Positions 28,927 to 41,933 are shown, numbered from the stretch's first letter. The stretch: DNA of 64,000 nucleotides from Streptomyces sp. NBC_01216 (GCF_035994945.1 NZ_CP108677.1:2914001-2978000); one strand, 5' to 3'. Notes: generated from the letters alone by a model not told the origin. A program made the numbers and translations.

Positions 28927-30576
28927 TCAGCGCACGAACACGCTCGCCTGGTTGGCGAGGTCCAGGAAGTACTGCGGAGCGACGCCCAGGACCAGGGTGA
29001 CGGCGACCCCGACCGTGATCGTGGCCGTGGTGAAGCCCGAAGGCACCGCGACCGTGGGGCCGTCGGGCTTGGGCTCGCTGAAGAACATCAGCACGATCAC
29101 CCGGATGTAGAAGAACGCGGCGATCGCGGACGAGATCACGCCGACCACGACCAGCGCGCCCGCGCCGCCCTCCGCCGCCGCCTTGAACACGGCGAACTTG
29201 CCGGAGAAGCCGGCGGTCAGCGGGATTCCGGCGAAGGCCAGCAGGAAGACCGCGAAGACCGCCGCGACGAGCGGTGAACGACGGCCCAGGCCGGCCCACT
29301 TGGACAGGTGGGTCGCCTCGCCGCCCGCGTCCCGCACCAGGGTGACGACGGCGAAGGCGCCGATCGTCACGAAGGAGTAGGCACCCAGGTAGAAGAGGAC
29401 GGAGGAGATGCCGCTGGGGGTGGCCGCGATGACACCGGCCAGGATGAAGCCGGCGTGGGCGATGGAGGAGTAGGCGAGGAGCCGCTTGATGTCGGTCTGG
29501 GTGATGGCGACGATCGCACCGCCCAGCATGGTGACGACGGCGACGCCCCACATGACCGGCCGCCAGTCCCAGGTGAGACCCGGCAGCACCACGTACAGCA
29601 GGCGCAGCAGCGCGCCGAACGCGGCGACCTTCGTCGCGGCGGCCATGAAGCCGGTGACGGGGGTCGGAGCTCCCTGGTAGACGTCCGGGGTCCACATGTG
29701 GAACGGCACCGCGCCGACCTTGAAGAGCAGGCCCATGAGCACCATCGCGAAGCCGATGAGCAGCAGGACGTCGTTGCCCATGGTCTGGGCGAGGGCCGGG
29801 TCGGCGGTGCCGACGGTGCCGTCGACGACGTTCGCGATGGTGGCGTACGAGACGGAGCCCGCGTAGCCGTAGAGCAGGGCGATGCCGAAGAGCAGGAAGG
29901 CCGAGGAGAAGGCGCCGAGGAGGAAGTACTTGACCGCGGCCTCCTGCGACATCAGGCGCTTGCGGCGGGCGACGGCGCACAGCAGGTAGAGCGGGAGGGA
30001 GAAGACCTCCAGTGCGATGAAGAGCGTCAACAGGTCGTTGGCGGCGGGGAAGACCAGCATGCCGGCGACCGCGAACAGCACCAGCGGGAAGACCTCGGTG
30101 GTGGTGAATCCCGCCTTGACCGCGGCCTTCTCCTGTTCGCCGCCGGGGACGGCGGCGGCTTCGGCGGCGAAGGAGTCGACCTTGTGGCCGTGGTCCGCCG
30201 GGTCGAGCCTGCGCTCGGCGAAGGTGAAGACGGCGACGATCGCCGCCAGCAGGATGGTGCCCTGGAGGAAGAGCGCCGGGCCGTCCACGGCGACGGCGCC
30301 CATGGCGGCGATGTGCGCCTTGGTGGAGCCGTAGCCGCCGGCCGCGAGGCCGACGACGGCGGCGAACGCGGCGGCCAGCGCCAGGACGCTGAGGAACACC
30401 TGGCTGTGGTAGCGGCCCCTGCGGGGCACGAATGCCTCGACGAGGACGCTGAGGACCGCGGCGCCGACCACGATCAGCACCGGTGAGAGCTGGGTGTACT
30501 CGATGTGGGGTGCGGGAATCCGGGTGATCGGCTCGGCGGCCGTCGCCCACAGGCTGTGGACAGCCGTTTCACTCAC
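28927..30576 (-). CDS. nuoN: NADH-quinone oxidoreductase subunit N
   Basis: Antiporter-like proton-pumping membrane subunit, last gene of the operon (549 aa). It is strongly hydrophobic with about 14 helices. Channel signatures include the K-V-G-A-V-P-F-H-M-W-T-P-D-V-Y-Q-G-A-P-T block and S-S-I-A-H-A-G-F in helix 8-9. A polar loop at about 125-155 (D-H-G-H-K-V-D then E-Q-E-K) is longer than in E. coli. GTG at 30576 overlaps the nuoM stop as GTGA. Confidence 0.96.
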   Translation of the reverse strand: MSETAVHSLWATAAEPITRIPAPHIEYTQLSPVLIVVGAAVLSVLVEAFVPRRGRYHSQVFLSVLALAAAFAAVVGLAAGGYGSTKAHIAAMGAVAVDGPALFLQGTILLAAIVAVFTFAERRLDPADHGHKVDSFAAEAAAVPGGEQEKAAVKAGFTTTEVFPLVLFAVAGMLVFPAANDLLTLFIALEVFSLPLYLLCAVARRKRLMSQEAAVKYFLLGAFSSAFLLFGIALLYGYAGSVSYATIANVVDGTVGTADPALAQTMGNDVLLLIGFAMVLMGLLFKVGAVPFHMWTPDVYQGAPTPVTGFMAAATKVAAFGALLRLLYVVLPGLTWDWRPVMWGVAVVTMLGGAIVAITQTDIKRLLAYSSIAHAGFILAGVIAATPSGISSVLFYLGAYSFVTIGAFAVVTLVRDAGGEATHLSKWAGLGRRSPLVAAVFAVFLLAFAGIPLTAGFSGKFAVFKAAAEGGAGALVVVGVISSAIAAFFYIRVIVLMFFSEPKPDGPTVAVPSGFTTATITVGVAVTLVLGVAPQYFLDLANQASVFVR

Positions 30577-32186
30577 TTGGCCGCCTCCGCGTTCTGAATG
30601 GGGACCGTCGGCTCGGGGTCCTGCTGCCGGACGTCGGACAGGGTGTGTGTGACGGCCGGGTCGACGACGTCCGTCAGCGGCTTCGGGAACACGCCGAGGA
30701 AGATCAACAGGGCGATCAGCGGTACGACGACCGCCAGTTCACGCGCCCGCAGATCCGGCATGGTCCGCACCTCCTCCTTCACCGGGCCCGTCATCGTCCG
30801 CTGGTACAGGACGAGGGTGTAGAGCGCGGCGAGGACGATGCCGGTGGTGGCGATGACGCCCGCCACCGGGTAGCGGGCGAAGGTGCCGACGAGGACCAGG
30901 AACTCGCTGACGAAGGGCGCGAGGCCCGGCAGCGAGAGGGTGGCCAGGCCGCCGATCAGGAAGGTGCCGGCGAGGACCGGGGCGACCTTCTGCACGCCCC
31001 CGTAGTCGGCGATGAGCCGGGAGCCGCGCCGCGTGATCAGGAAACCGGCGACCAGCATGAGCGCGGCCGTCGAGATCCCGTGGTTGACCATGTACAGCGT
31101 GGCACCGCTCTGGCCCTGGCTGGTCATCGCGAAGATGCCCATGATGATGAAGCCGAAGTGCGAGATCGACGCGTAGGCCACCAGGCGCTTGATGTCCCGC
31201 TGGCCGACCGCCAGCAGCGCGCCGTACACGATGCTGACCAGGGCGAGCGCGACGATCACGGGGGTCGCCCACTTCGACGCCTCCGGGAAGAGCTGGAGGC
31301 AGAAGCGGAGCATCGCGAAGGTGCCGACCTTGTCGACGACGGCCGTGATGAGCACGGCGACCGGCGCGGTCGCCTCGCCCATCGCGTTCGGCAGCCAGGT
31401 GTGCAGCGGCCACAGTGGCGCCTTCACCGCGAAGGCGAAGAAGAAACCGAGGAAGAGCAGCCGCTCGGTGTTGGTCGCCATCTCCAGCTGACCGTTCACC
31501 CGCGCCTCGGCGATCTCCGTGAGGGAGAAGTTCCCGGCGACGACGTAGAGCCCGATGACCGCGGCCAGCATGATGAGCCCGCCGACCAGGTTGTACAGCA
31601 GGAACTTGACCGCCGCGTAGGACCGCTGGGCCGCGGCGTTCTCGTCGGAGCCCGTGTGCGCCCGGTCGCCGAAGCCGCCGATGAGGAAGTACATCGGGAT
31701 GAGCATGGCTTCGAACAGGATGTAGAAGAGGAAGACGTCGGTGGCCTCGAAGGAGAGGATCACCATCGCCTCGACCATCAGGATCAGGGCGAAGAAGCCC
31801 TGGGTCGGGCGCCAACGGTTGCCCGGCTTCTCCGCCGGGGCCTCGCCGCCGGAGGCGGCCGGGACGTCGGCGTCGTGCCAGCCGGCCAGGATGATGAAGG
31901 GGATGAGCAGCGCGGTCAGCGCGATGAGCGCCACCCCGATGCCGTCCACGCCCAGTTCGTAGCGGACGCCGAAGTCCTTGATCCAGGCATGGGACTCGAC
32001 GAGCTGGTAGCGGTCGCCGCCGGGTTCGAAGCGGACGAACACGAACGCGGCACACACCAGCGTGGCCACGGAGACCAGCAGCGCCAGCCATTTGGCGGCG
32101 GTGCGGCGGGCGGCGGGCACGGCGGCGGTGAGGATCGCACCGGCCGCCGGCACCGCCGCCGTCACCGTCAGGAGGGGAAAGGACAT
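30573..32186 (-). CDS. nuoM: NADH-quinone oxidoreductase subunit M
   Basis: Second antiporter-like pump subunit (537 aa). It has L-G-V-D-G-I-G-V, the half-channel Lys region V-K-A-P-L-W-P-L-H-T-W-L-P and Y-A-S-I-S-H-F-G-F. ATG at 32186 lies 3 nt after the nuoL stop. A hydrophilic loop near residue 110-125 (E-A-P-A-E-K-P-G-N-R-W) is a lineage feature. Confidence 0.97.
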   Translation of the reverse strand: MSFPLLTVTAAVPAAGAILTAAVPAARRTAAKWLALLVSVATLVCAAFVFVRFEPGGDRYQLVESHAWIKDFGVRYELGVDGIGVALIALTALLIPFIILAGWHDADVPAASGGEAPAEKPGNRWRPTQGFFALILMVEAMVILSFEATDVFLFYILFEAMLIPMYFLIGGFGDRAHTGSDENAAAQRSYAAVKFLLYNLVGGLIMLAAVIGLYVVAGNFSLTEIAEARVNGQLEMATNTERLLFLGFFFAFAVKAPLWPLHTWLPNAMGEATAPVAVLITAVVDKVGTFAMLRFCLQLFPEASKWATPVIVALALVSIVYGALLAVGQRDIKRLVAYASISHFGFIIMGIFAMTSQGQSGATLYMVNHGISTAALMLVAGFLITRRGSRLIADYGGVQKVAPVLAGTFLIGGLATLSLPGLAPFVSEFLVLVGTFARYPVAGVIATTGIVLAALYTLVLYQRTMTGPVKEEVRTMPDLRARELAVVVPLIALLIFLGVFPKPLTDVVDPAVTHTLSDVRQQDPEPTVPIQNAEAAK

Positions 32187-32189
32187 CGG

Positions 32190-34085
32190 TTACACCGCCC
32201 TCATCAGCAGGGTCGCGGCGATCAGCACCGCAGTACCTCCGAACATGGAGACCGCGTACGAGCGGGCGTAGCCGTTCTGGAGCTTGCGCAGCCGGCCGGA
32301 CAGGCCGCCGACCGAGGCCGCGGTGCCGTTGACCACGCCGTCGACCAGGCTGTGGTCGACGTAGACGAGCGAGCGGGTGAGGTGCTCGCCGCCGCGGACG
32401 AGGACGACGTGGTTGAAGTCGTCCTGGTACAGGTCGCGGCGGGCGGCCCGGGTGAGCAGCGAGCCGCGGGGCGGCGCGACCGGGACCGGGCGGCGGCCGT
32501 ACTGGAGGTAGGCGACGGCGACGCCGACCACCATGACGGTGACCGTCGCGGCGGTGATGGCACCGGCGCTGATCGGCGGGTGGCCGTGCTCGAACGGGGT
32601 CACCGGCTCCAGCCAGGCGACGAAGCGGTCGCCGATGCCGAAGAACGCGCCCGCGAACACCGACCCGAGGGCCAGCAGGATCATCGGGATGGTCATGGAC
32701 CGGGGCGACTCGTGCGGGTGGGGCGGTTCGCCGTTCTCGTCGGCCTGCCAGCGCTTCTCACCGAAGAAGGTCATCAGCATCACGCGGGTCATGTAGTACG
32801 CGGTGATCGCGGCGCCGAGCAGGGTGACCGCGCCGAGGATCCAGCCCTCGGTGCCGCCCTTGGCGAAGGCCGCCTCGATGATCTTGTCCTTGGAGAAGAA
32901 TCCGGACAGGCCGGGGAAGCCGATGATGGCGAGGTAGCCGAGCCCGAAGGTGACGAAGGTGACCGGCATGTACTTCCGCAGGCCGCCGTAACGGCGCATG
33001 TCCACCTCGTCGTTCATGCCGTGCATGACCGATCCCGCACCGAGGAAGAGGCCGGCCTTGAAGAAGCCGTGGGTGACCAGGTGCATGATGGCGAAGACGT
33101 AGCCGATCGGGCCGAGGCCCGCCGCCAGGATCATGTAGCCGATCTGCGACATCGTGGACCCGGCGAGGGCCTTCTTGATGTCGTCCTTGGCGCAACCGAC
33201 GATCGCACCGAAGAGCAGCGTGACCGCGCCGACGACGGTGACCACCAGCTGCGCGTCCGGCGCGGCGTCGAAGACGGCGGCGGAGCGGACGATCAGGTAG
33301 ACACCGGCGGTGACCATGGTGGCCGCGTGGATGAGGGCCGAGACCGGGGTCGGGCCCTCCATCGCGTCACCGAGCCAGGACTGCAGTGGTACCTGGGCCG
33401 ACTTGCCGCAGGCAGCGAGGAGCAGCATCAGGGCGATCGCCGTCAGGGTCCCCTCGCTCGCGCCGTCCACGGAGCCGAGGACCGGCCCGAAGGCGAAGGT
33501 CCCGAAGGTGGTGAACATGATCATGATGGCGATCGAGAGGCCCATGTCGCCGACCCGGTTGACCAGGAATGCCTTCTTGGCGGCGGTGGCCGCGCTGGGC
33601 TTGTGCTGCCAGAAGCCGATCAGGAGGTACGAGGCGAGGCCGACACCCTCCCAGCCGAAGTACAGCAGCAGGTAGTTGTCGGCGAGGACGAGCAGGAGCA
33701 TCGCCGCGACGAACAGGTTCAGGTACCCGAAGAAGCGGCGGCGCCGCTCGTCGTGCTCCATGTACCCGATCGAGTACACGTGGATGAGCGTGCCGACACC
33801 GGTGATCAGCAGGACGAACGTCATCGACAGCTGGTCGAGCTGGAAGGCGATGTCCGCCTGGAAGCTCTCGACCGGGATCCAGGTGTACAGCGTCTGGTGC
33901 AGCGCCCGGTCGTCGGCGCCCTTGCCGAGCATGTCGGCGAAGAGCAGCACGCCGAGGGCGAAGGAGACGGCGGCGAACAGGGTGCCGAGCCAGTGCCCGG
34001 CCTTGTCCAGGCGCCGGCCGCCGCACAGCAGGACGGCCGCTCCCAGCAGGGGCGCCGCGATGAGCAGCGCAATCAGGTTCTCCAC
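32190..34085 (-). CDS. nuoL: NADH-quinone oxidoreductase subunit L
   Basis: Distal pump subunit (631 aa). [24 protein letters not shown] and [13 protein letters not shown] identify it; the C-terminal part should include the lateral helix that clamps M and N. GTG at 34085 is 11 nt after nuoK. The C-terminus beyond the D-H-S-L-V-D-G segment ends in a final hydrophobic helix. Confidence 0.97.
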   Translation of the reverse strand: MENLIALLIAAPLLGAAVLLCGGRRLDKAGHWLGTLFAAVSFALGVLLFADMLGKGADDRALHQTLYTWIPVESFQADIAFQLDQLSMTFVLLITGVGTLIHVYSIGYMEHDERRRRFFGYLNLFVAAMLLLVLADNYLLLYFGWEGVGLASYLLIGFWQHKPSAATAAKKAFLVNRVGDMGLSIAIMIMFTTFGTFAFGPVLGSVDGASEGTLTAIALMLLLAACGKSAQVPLQSWLGDAMEGPTPVSALIHAATMVTAGVYLIVRSAAVFDAAPDAQLVVTVVGAVTLLFGAIVGCAKDDIKKALAGSTMSQIGYMILAAGLGPIGYVFAIMHLVTHGFFKAGLFLGAGSVMHGMNDEVDMRRYGGLRKYMPVTFVTFGLGYLAIIGFPGLSGFFSKDKIIEAAFAKGGTEGWILGAVTLLGAAITAYYMTRVMLMTFFGEKRWQADENGEPPHPHESPRSMTIPMILLALGSVFAGAFFGIGDRFVAWLEPVTPFEHGHPPISAGAITAATVTVMVVGVAVAYLQYGRRPVPVAPPRGSLLTRAARRDLYQDDFNHVVLVRGGEHLTRSLVYVDHSLVDGVVNGTAASVGGLSGRLRKLQNGYARSYAVSMFGGTAVLIAATLLMRAV

Positions 34086-34096
34086 GATTCAGCCCC

Positions 34097-34396
34097 TCAC
34101 AGCTTCATCAGGCTGGCGTCGTCGACCGAGGCCGAGTGGCGCGCACGGAAGACCGACACGATGATCGCGAGGCCGACGACGACCTCCGCGGCGGCGACGA
34201 CCATCGTGAAGAACGCGATGACCTGGCCGTCGAGGTTGCCGTGCATCCGGGAGAACGTCACCAGCGCGAGGTTGCAGGCGTTCAGCATCAGCTCGACGCA
34301 CATGAACACCACGATGGCGTTGCGCCGGATCAGCACACCGGCCGCGCCGATGGTGAACAGCAGTGCGGCGAGATACAGGTAGTTGACGGGATTCAC
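34097..34396 (-). CDS. nuoK: NADH-quinone oxidoreductase subunit K
   Basis: 99-aa three-helix subunit. The Glu in [11 protein letters not shown] and the Glu in [10 protein letters not shown] are the membrane carboxylates needed for proton transfer. GTG at 34396 overlaps the nuoJ stop. A basic/acidic tail [10 protein letters not shown] follows helix 3. Confidence 0.97.
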   Translation of the reverse strand: MNPVNYLYLAALLFTIGAAGVLIRRNAIVVFMCVELMLNACNLALVTFSRMHGNLDGQVIAFFTMVVAAAEVVVGLAIIVSVFRARHSASVDDASLMKL

Positions 34397-35259
34397 CGCG
34401 GGGCCTCCTCTTCGTCCCGGTCCCGGCCGAGCCGCTCCTCGGAGCGCTGTTCCAGCGCCTTGAGATCGGCCAGTGTCTCGGTGGACACGTCCCGGATCTG
34501 GCCGCGCTTGCGCAGCGTCTGCATCACCGTCAGCTCGGCGGGGGTGCCGTCGGGCAGCAGACCGGCGACGTCCACGGCGTTGTGCCGGGCGTAGACCCCG
34601 GGCGCGGGCTGCGGGGTCGGCAGCGGCCAGGCGGTGTCTCCGGCCGAGGGCCGGTGGTCGGGCGAGCCCTCGCGCACACGCCGCTCGGACAGCTCGCGCT
34701 GGGTCCTGGCCTTCTCGGTGCGCTCGCGGTGCGTGAGCACCATCGCGCCGACGGCGGCGGTGATCAGCAGCGCACCGGTGATCTCGAAGGCGAAGACGTA
34801 CCGGGTGAAGATGAGCGCGGCGAGACCCTGGACGTTGCCGCCGTAGGCGCCGTTGGCCGCGCCGAGTCCCTCGAATTCGGTGAGCGACGCCTGGCCGATG
34901 CCGGCGACGAGCAGGATGCCGAAGCCGAGTCCGCAGGCCGCGGCCCACCAGCGCTGTCCCTTGATGGTCTCCTTCAGCGAGTCCGCGGCCGTGACACCGA
35001 CCAGCATGACGATGAAGAGGAAGAGCATCATGATCGCGCCGGTGTAGACGACGACCTGGACGATGCCGAGGAAGTACGCGCCGTTGGCGAGGTAGAACAC
35101 CGCCAGGACGATCATGGTCGCGGCGAGGCACAGCGCGCTGTGCATGGCCTTCTTCATCAGGATCGTGCACAGGGCGCCTGCCACGGCGACGGTGCCGAGC
35201 ACCCAGAACTGGAATGCCTCACCGCCGGAGGTGGCGTACGCCGCGAGGTCGGCACTCAT
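34393..35259 (-). CDS. nuoJ: NADH-quinone oxidoreductase subunit J with extended C-terminal tail
   Basis: Five-helix subunit (288 aa). The conserved [11 protein letters not shown] helix carries the flexible pi-bulge region. After the fifth helix (ends near residue 178) there is a soluble tail of about 110 residues, Arg/Glu-rich. It includes a segment [20 protein letters not shown] that also reads like a short domain. E. coli NuoJ is much shorter. ATG at 35259 overlaps the nuoI stop as ATGA. Confidence 0.95.
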   Translation of the reverse strand: MSADLAAYATSGGEAFQFWVLGTVAVAGALCTILMKKAMHSALCLAATMIVLAVFYLANGAYFLGIVQVVVYTGAIMMLFLFIVMLVGVTAADSLKETIKGQRWWAAACGLGFGILLVAGIGQASLTEFEGLGAANGAYGGNVQGLAALIFTRYVFAFEITGALLITAAVGAMVLTHRERTEKARTQRELSERRVREGSPDHRPSAGDTAWPLPTPQPAPGVYARHNAVDVAGLLPDGTPAELTVMQTLRKRGQIRDVSTETLADLKALEQRSEERLGRDRDEEEAPR

Positions 35260-35834
35260 ACGTCCACCTCTTCCGGCTCGCCCTTCTCCCCCTTGGTGGT
35301 GGCGACCTGCCGGACCGTGCCGGGCGCGGCTTCGGTGACCAGCCCCCGGTAGTAGTCCTGCTCGTCCATCCCCGGGTAAATGGCGTGCGGGGAGTCGACC
35401 ATGCCCTCCTCCAGCCCGGCGAGGAGCTGTTCCTTGGTGTAGATCAGGTTCTCGCGGGAGGAGTCGGCCAGTTCGAACTCGTTGGTCATCGTGAGCGCCC
35501 GCGTCGGGCACGCCTCGATGCACAGTCCGCACAGGATGCAGCGGGCGTAGTTGATCTGGTAGACCACGCCGTACCGCTCGCCCGGGGAGTAGCGCTCCTC
35601 GTCGGTGTTGTCCGCGCCCTCCACGTAGATGGCGTCCGCGGGGCAGGCCCAGGCGCACAGTTCGCAGCCCACGCACTTCTCAAGTCCGTCCGGATGACGG
35701 TTGAGCTGGTGCCGGCCGTGGAAGCGCGGCGCCGTCGCCTTCTGCTGCTCCGGGTACTGCTCGGTCAGCCGCTTCTTGAACATGGCCTTGAAGGTCACGC
35801 CGAAGCCGGCCACCGGATTCTGGAAATCAGACAC
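35256..35834 (-). CDS. nuoI: NADH-quinone oxidoreductase subunit I
   Basis: Ferredoxin-like subunit (192 aa) with two [4Fe-4S] motifs, [12 protein letters not shown] and [12 protein letters not shown], carrying electrons between NuoG and NuoB. GTG at 35834 lies inside the end of nuoH with AGGAG 7-8 nt upstream. A polar C-terminal extension ends E-P-E-E-V-D-V. Confidence 0.97.
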   Translation of the reverse strand: MSDFQNPVAGFGVTFKAMFKKRLTEQYPEQQKATAPRFHGRHQLNRHPDGLEKCVGCELCAWACPADAIYVEGADNTDEERYSPGERYGVVYQINYARCILCGLCIEACPTRALTMTNEFELADSSRENLIYTKEQLLAGLEEGMVDSPHAIYPGMDEQDYYRGLVTEAAPGTVRQVATTKGEKGEPEEVDV

Positions 35835-37224
35835 CGTCCGTCTCCTTTCCCTCACTCGCGGTAGCAGAATCGGGGGCGCCGCTGACCACCAGGTCACGGT
35901 CGTGGCGGGGCCGCCGCCGCGGGACCGGCGGCAGGGACTGTCCCGGCTTGGGCGGTACGGGGAACCCGCCGGCCATCGGGTCGAAGGGCCGCGTCTCCTC
36001 GGACTCGGACTCGGCCGCCTCGCCCTTGGCCTTCCGTTCGCGGAACATGTCCGCGACGAAGGAGAGCAGCAGGACGGCGAGGACGGCGCCGGCGACGTAG
36101 AGCACGATCGTCTGGAACGCGTAGTTCTCGTTCCGCAGCGCGCGGACGGTGGCGACCAGCATCAGCCAGAGCACCGAGACCGGGATGAGGACCTTCCAGC
36201 CGAGCTTCATCAGCTGGTCGTAGCGGACGCGGGGCAGCGTGCCGCGCAGCCAGATGAAGAAGAACAGCAGCAACTGGACCTTGATGACGAACCAGAGCAG
36301 CGGCCACCAGCCGTGGTTCGCGCCCTCCCAGAAGCTGGAGACCGGGTACGGGGCCCGCCAGCCGCCGAGGAAGAGCGTCACGGACACGGCCGAGACCGTC
36401 ACCATGTTCACGTACTCGGCGAGCATGAACATCGCGAACTTGATCGAGGAGTACTCGGTGTTGAAGCCGCCGACCAGGTCGCCCTCGGACTCCGGCATGT
36501 CGAAGGGGGCCCGGTTGGTCTCGCCGACCATGGTGACCACGTAGATGATGAAGGACACCGGCAGCAGGACGATGAACCAGCGGTCGGCCTGCGCCTCGAC
36601 GATCGCCGAGGTCGACATCGACCCGGAGTAGAGGAAGACGGAGGCGAACGCGGCGCCCATGGCGATCTCGTAGGAGATCATCTGCGCGCAGGAGCGCAGA
36701 CCGCCGAGCAGCGGGTAGGTGGAGCCGGACGACCAGCCCGCGAGCACGATGCCGTAGATGCCGACGGAGGCGATGGCCAGCACGTACAGCATGGCGATCG
36801 GAAGGTCGGTGAGCTGCATCGAGGTGCGGTGGCCGAAGACCGAGACCTCGTTGCCCGCCGGGCCGAAGGGGATCACGGCGATCGCCATGAACGCCGGGGC
36901 CGCGGCGATGACCGGGGCGAGGACGTACACGACCTTGTCGGCCCGCTTGACGATCACGTCCTCCTTCAGCATCAGCTTGATGCCGTCCGCGAGGGACTGG
37001 AGGAGGCCCCAGGGGCCGTGCCGGTTCGGGCCGACCCGCCGCTGCATCCAGGCGACGACCTTGCGCTCCCACACGATGGAGAAGAGCACCGTGATCATCA
37101 GGAAGGCGAAGCAGAAGACGGCCTTGACCGCGACGAGCCACCAGGGGTCCGTGCCGAACAGGGAGAGGTCCTCGGCGGCGAGCACGCTGCGCTGTGCGTC
37201 CGCGAGTGGAGCGAGGGCGGTCAT
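35827..37224 (-). CDS. nuoH: NADH-quinone oxidoreductase subunit H
   Basis: Quinone-site membrane subunit (465 aa). It shows [26 protein letters not shown] and the acidic loop with [20 protein letters not shown] soluble C-terminal tail of about 75 residues (E-R-K-A-K-G-E onward, Pro/Arg-rich) exceeds the usual length. ATG at 37224 has GGAGG about 7 nt upstream and overlaps the stop of the small ORF at 37221. Confidence 0.97.
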   Translation of the reverse strand: MTALAPLADAQRSVLAAEDLSLFGTDPWWLVAVKAVFCFAFLMITVLFSIVWERKVVAWMQRRVGPNRHGPWGLLQSLADGIKLMLKEDVIVKRADKVVYVLAPVIAAAPAFMAIAVIPFGPAGNEVSVFGHRTSMQLTDLPIAMLYVLAIASVGIYGIVLAGWSSGSTYPLLGGLRSCAQMISYEIAMGAAFASVFLYSGSMSTSAIVEAQADRWFIVLLPVSFIIYVVTMVGETNRAPFDMPESEGDLVGGFNTEYSSIKFAMFMLAEYVNMVTVSAVSVTLFLGGWRAPYPVSSFWEGANHGWWPLLWFVIKVQLLLFFFIWLRGTLPRVRYDQLMKLGWKVLIPVSVLWLMLVATVRALRNENYAFQTIVLYVAGAVLAVLLLSFVADMFRERKAKGEAAESESEETRPFDPMAGGFPVPPKPGQSLPPVPRRRPRHDRDLVVSGAPDSATASEGKETDGV

Positions 37225-37346
37225 GCGCGCACCTCCGGAGCGGCTACGGCGCGGGCAGCGCCCGGCCTGACGAGGGGGAAGCGGGGGCGCTGCCCGGCGG
37301 GCCCGCGGCCTGTGGCGGGGCCCGGCCGGGCGAGGGACACGGTCAT
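37221..37346 (-). CDS. 41-aa ORF wedged between nuoG and nuoH
   Basis: ATG at 37346 overlaps the nuoG stop (ATGA), and its own TGA overlaps the nuoH ATG (ATGA). GGAGGT stands 6 nt before its start, as good a site as those of the nuo genes. The peptide is Arg/Pro/Ala-rich (begins [10 protein letters not shown], ends A-A-P-E-V-R-A) with no transmembrane helix or known domain. It may be a real micro-protein or only a translational relay that keeps ribosomes on the mRNA between nuoG and nuoH. Confidence 0.5.
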   Translation of the reverse strand: MTVSLARPGPATGRGPAGQRPRFPLVRPGAARAVAAPEVRA

Positions 37347-39834
37347 GACCGGACCTCCGCCGCGCCCGCGCCCGCCGGACCGATGCGGACCAGGTCGCCC
37401 GGGTGGGCGCCGGTGTCGGAGAGGACTCCGCCGCCGGTGGAGTTGAGCGGCAGCCAGACCACCCGGTCGGGCATGTCGGTGACCGTCAGCGGGAGGTCGA
37501 CCGAGCCGGCGGGGCCGGTCACCGTGAGGAGGTCGCCGTCCTTCACACCGGTCTCGGCGGCGGTGGCCGCCGAGAGCCGGGCGGGGGCCGCGTGACGGGT
37601 GCCGGCCAGGGCGGTGTCGCCTTCCTGGAGCCGGCCCAGGTCCAGCAGGAGCCGGTGTCCGGCCAGGACTGCCTCGCCCTCGCCCGGCCGGGGCGCGGCC
37701 TGGGCCGGCTCGACGGGCTCGGAGGCCCGTTCGCCGGTCCAGCCGCCCAGCCGGTCGAGTTCGCGGCGGATCGAGCGCAGGTCGGGCAGTGCCAGGTGGG
37801 CGTCGAGGGTGTCCGCCAGCATGTGGAGCACGCGGGCGTCGGCCGGGGCCAGGCTCCGGGTCATCTGCTCGGGCTTGAGCGCGGCCTCGAAGAGGCGTGC
37901 CCTGCCCTCCCAGTTGAGGAAGGTGCCGGACTTCTCGGCGACGGCGGCGACCGGCAGGACCACGTCGGCCCGCTCGGTGACCTCGCTCGGCCGGAGCTCC
38001 AGCGAGACCACGAAGGCCGCGTCGAGCGCCTCGCGGGCGCGGGCGGGGTCCGGCAGGTCCCGGACCTCGACACCGCCGACGAGCAGGGCGCCGATTTCGC
38101 CGATGGCGGCGGCCTCGACGATCTGGCCGGTGTCGCGGCCGTAGCCGTGCGGGAGTTCGCGCACGCCCCAGGCGGCGGCGACCTCCTCGCGGGCGCGGGG
38201 GTCGGTCGCCGGACGGCCGCCGGGCAGCAGCGTCGGGATGGCACCGGCTTCGAGCGCGCCACGCTCTCCGGCCCGGCGCGGGACCCAGACCAACGCGGCA
38301 CCGGTGGCCGTCGCGGCGCGGACGGCGGCGGTCAGGGCGCCGGGTACGGCGGCCAGCCGCTCGCCGACCACGATGACGGCGCCCTCGGCGCGCAGCGCCT
38401 CGGCGGCGTCCGCGCCGGCCGGGTCGAGGCCGACCCGGGAAGTGAGGGCGTCGAGCCATTCGGTCTCGGTGCCGGGAGCGGCGGGCAGCAGCGTGCCGCC
38501 GGCCTTGGTCAGTCCACGGGTGGCGTGCGAGGCGACGGCGTAGGTGCGGGTGCCGTGCCGGCGCCATGCCTTGCGCAGCCGCAGGAAGACGCCGGGAGCC
38601 TCCTCCTCGGCCTCGATACCGGCCAGGAGGACGGCCGGGGCGGCTTCCAGGGCGGAGTAGGTGACCCCGCTGCCGTCCAGGTCCTTGCCGCGTCCGGCCA
38701 CCCGCGAGGCCAGGAAGTCGGCCTCCTCGCCGGAGTGGACGCGGGCACGGAAGTCGACGTCGTTGGTGTCGAGGGCGACCCGTGCGAACTTGGCGTAGGC
38801 GTAGGCGTCCTCGACGGTCAGCCGGCCGCCGGCCAGGACCCCGGTACGACCGCGGACCAGTCCGCGGGCCGCCGCCTCCAGGGCCTCGGGCCAGGAGGCG
38901 GGTTCGAGGACGCCGTCGGCGTCGCGGACGAGGGGGGTCGTCAGCCGGTCGCGCTGCTGCGCGTACCGGAAGCCGAACCGGCCCTTGTCGCACACCCACT
39001 CCTCGTTGACCTCCGGGTCCTCGGCGGCCAGGCGGCGCATGACCTTGCCGCGCCGGTGGTCGGTCCGGGTGGCGCAGCCGCCCGCGCAGTGCTCGCAGAC
39101 GCTCGGCGTCGACACCAGGTCGAAGGGCCGGGAGCGGAAGCGGTAGGCCGCGGAGGTGAGTGCGCCGACCGGGCAGATCTGGATGGTGTTGCCGGAGAAG
39201 TACGACTCGAAGGGGTCGCCCTCGCCGGTGCCGACCTGCTGGAGGGCGCCGCGCTCGAGCAACTCGATCATGGGGTCGCCGGCGACCTGGTCGGAGAAGC
39301 GGGTGCAGCGGGCGCAGAGCACGCACCGCTCACGGTCGAGCAGCACCTGGGTGGAGATCGGCACCGGCTTCTCGTAGGTCCGCTTCCTGCCCTCGAAGCG
39401 GGACTCGGACTGGCCGTGCGACATCGCCTGGTTCTGCAGCGGGCACTCGCCGCCCTTGTCGCAGACCGGGCAGTCCAGCGGGTGGTTGATGAGCAGCAGC
39501 TCCATCACGCCGTGCTGGGCCTTCTCGGCGACCGGGCTGGTCAGCTGTGACCTGACCACCATGCCGTCGGTGCAGGTGATGGTGCAGGAGGCCATCGGCT
39601 TGCGCTGGCCCTCGACCTCGACGATGCACTGGCGGCAGGCGCCGACCGGGTCGAGGAGCGGGTGGTCGCAGAACCGCGGGATCTCGATGCCGAGCTGCTC
39701 GGCGGCGCGGATGACGAGTGTCCCCTTGGGGACGGAGACCTCGGCGCCGTCGATGGTCAGCGTGACCATGTCCTGGGCGGCGGCCCCGGACGGCCCCGCC
39801 GCGCTGCCGCCGCTGGGCGTGGACGCGATGACGG

Positions 39835-39838
<4 letters not shown>
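37343..39838 (-). CDS. nuoG: NADH-quinone oxidoreductase subunit G
   Basis: Large Fe-S subunit of the electron-input arm (831 aa). The N-terminal [2Fe-2S] domain has [12 protein letters not shown]. The next segment has [24 protein letters not shown] and [10 protein letters not shown] follow, and an extra C-E-H-C-A-G-G-C motif precedes a molybdopterin-oxidoreductase-like domain. The C-terminal half ends with a beta-rich domain (T-V-T-G-P-A-G-S-V). ATG at 39838 overlaps the nuoF stop. The C-terminal half is Ala/Glu-rich and loosely conserved. Confidence 0.97.
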
Positions 39839-41183
<1,345 letters not shown>

Positions 41184-41187
<4 letters not shown>

Positions 41188-41933
41188 TCCCCCTCCCCAC
41201 TGGCTGATTCGCCACGCGGGTGGACGATCTTGTGGTGCGGGGCCTCTCCCTTGGCCAGGCGAAGCCCGATGAGCGAGGCCGGGCCGGCCCCTCCGGTGGC
41301 CTCCACGGCCCCCTCGCGCTCATCGGGGAAGCCGGCCAGGATGCGGGCGGTCTCCTTGTACGTGCACAGGGGCGCGCCCCGGGTGGGTACGACGGGACGG
41401 CCGGCGCGCAGGTCGTCGACGAGCTTCCGGGCGGACGCGGGCGTCTGGTTGTCGAAGAACTCCCAGTTGACCATCACCACCGGCGCGAAGTCGCAGGCCG
41501 CGTTGCACTCGATGTGCTCGAGGGTGACCTTGCCGTCGGCGGTGGTCTCGTCGTTGCCGACGCCGAGGTGCTCCTTGAGCTCCTCGAAGATGGCGTCGCC
41601 GCCCATGACCGCGCAGAGCGTGTTGGTGCACACGCCGACCTGGTAGTCGCCCGACGGCTTGCGGCGGTACATCGTGTAGAAGGTCGCGACCGCGGTGACC
41701 TCGGCCGTCGTCAGGCCGAGGACGTCCGCGCAGAACCGCATGCCCGTGCGGGTGACGTGGCCCTCCTCGGACTGCACCAGGTGCAGCAGCGGCAGCAGCG
41801 CGGAGCGGGACCCCGGATAGCGGGCGATGATCTCCTTGGCGTCCGCCTCCAGCCGGGCCCGGACGTCGGCCGGGTAGGCGGGGGCGGGGAGCTGGGGCAT
41901 GCCCAGGTCCGTCGACGAAGCGTTGTCGGTCAT
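41184..41933 (-). CDS. nuoE: NADH-quinone oxidoreductase subunit E
   Basis: Thioredoxin-fold [2Fe-2S] subunit (249 aa). The four ligands lie in V-C-T-N-T-L-C-A and [12 protein letters not shown]-terminal extension of about 70 residues beyond the usual end is Gly/Glu-rich. ATG at 41933 overlaps the nuoD stop. Confidence 0.96.

Noticed and set aside
30645..34382. Very long plus-strand open frame (over 1200 codons) antisense to nuoM and nuoL
   Set aside because: It mirrors the real genes in a GC-rich genome: composition is Asp/Glu/His/Arg repeats without domains, and it covers well-conserved genes on the other strand.
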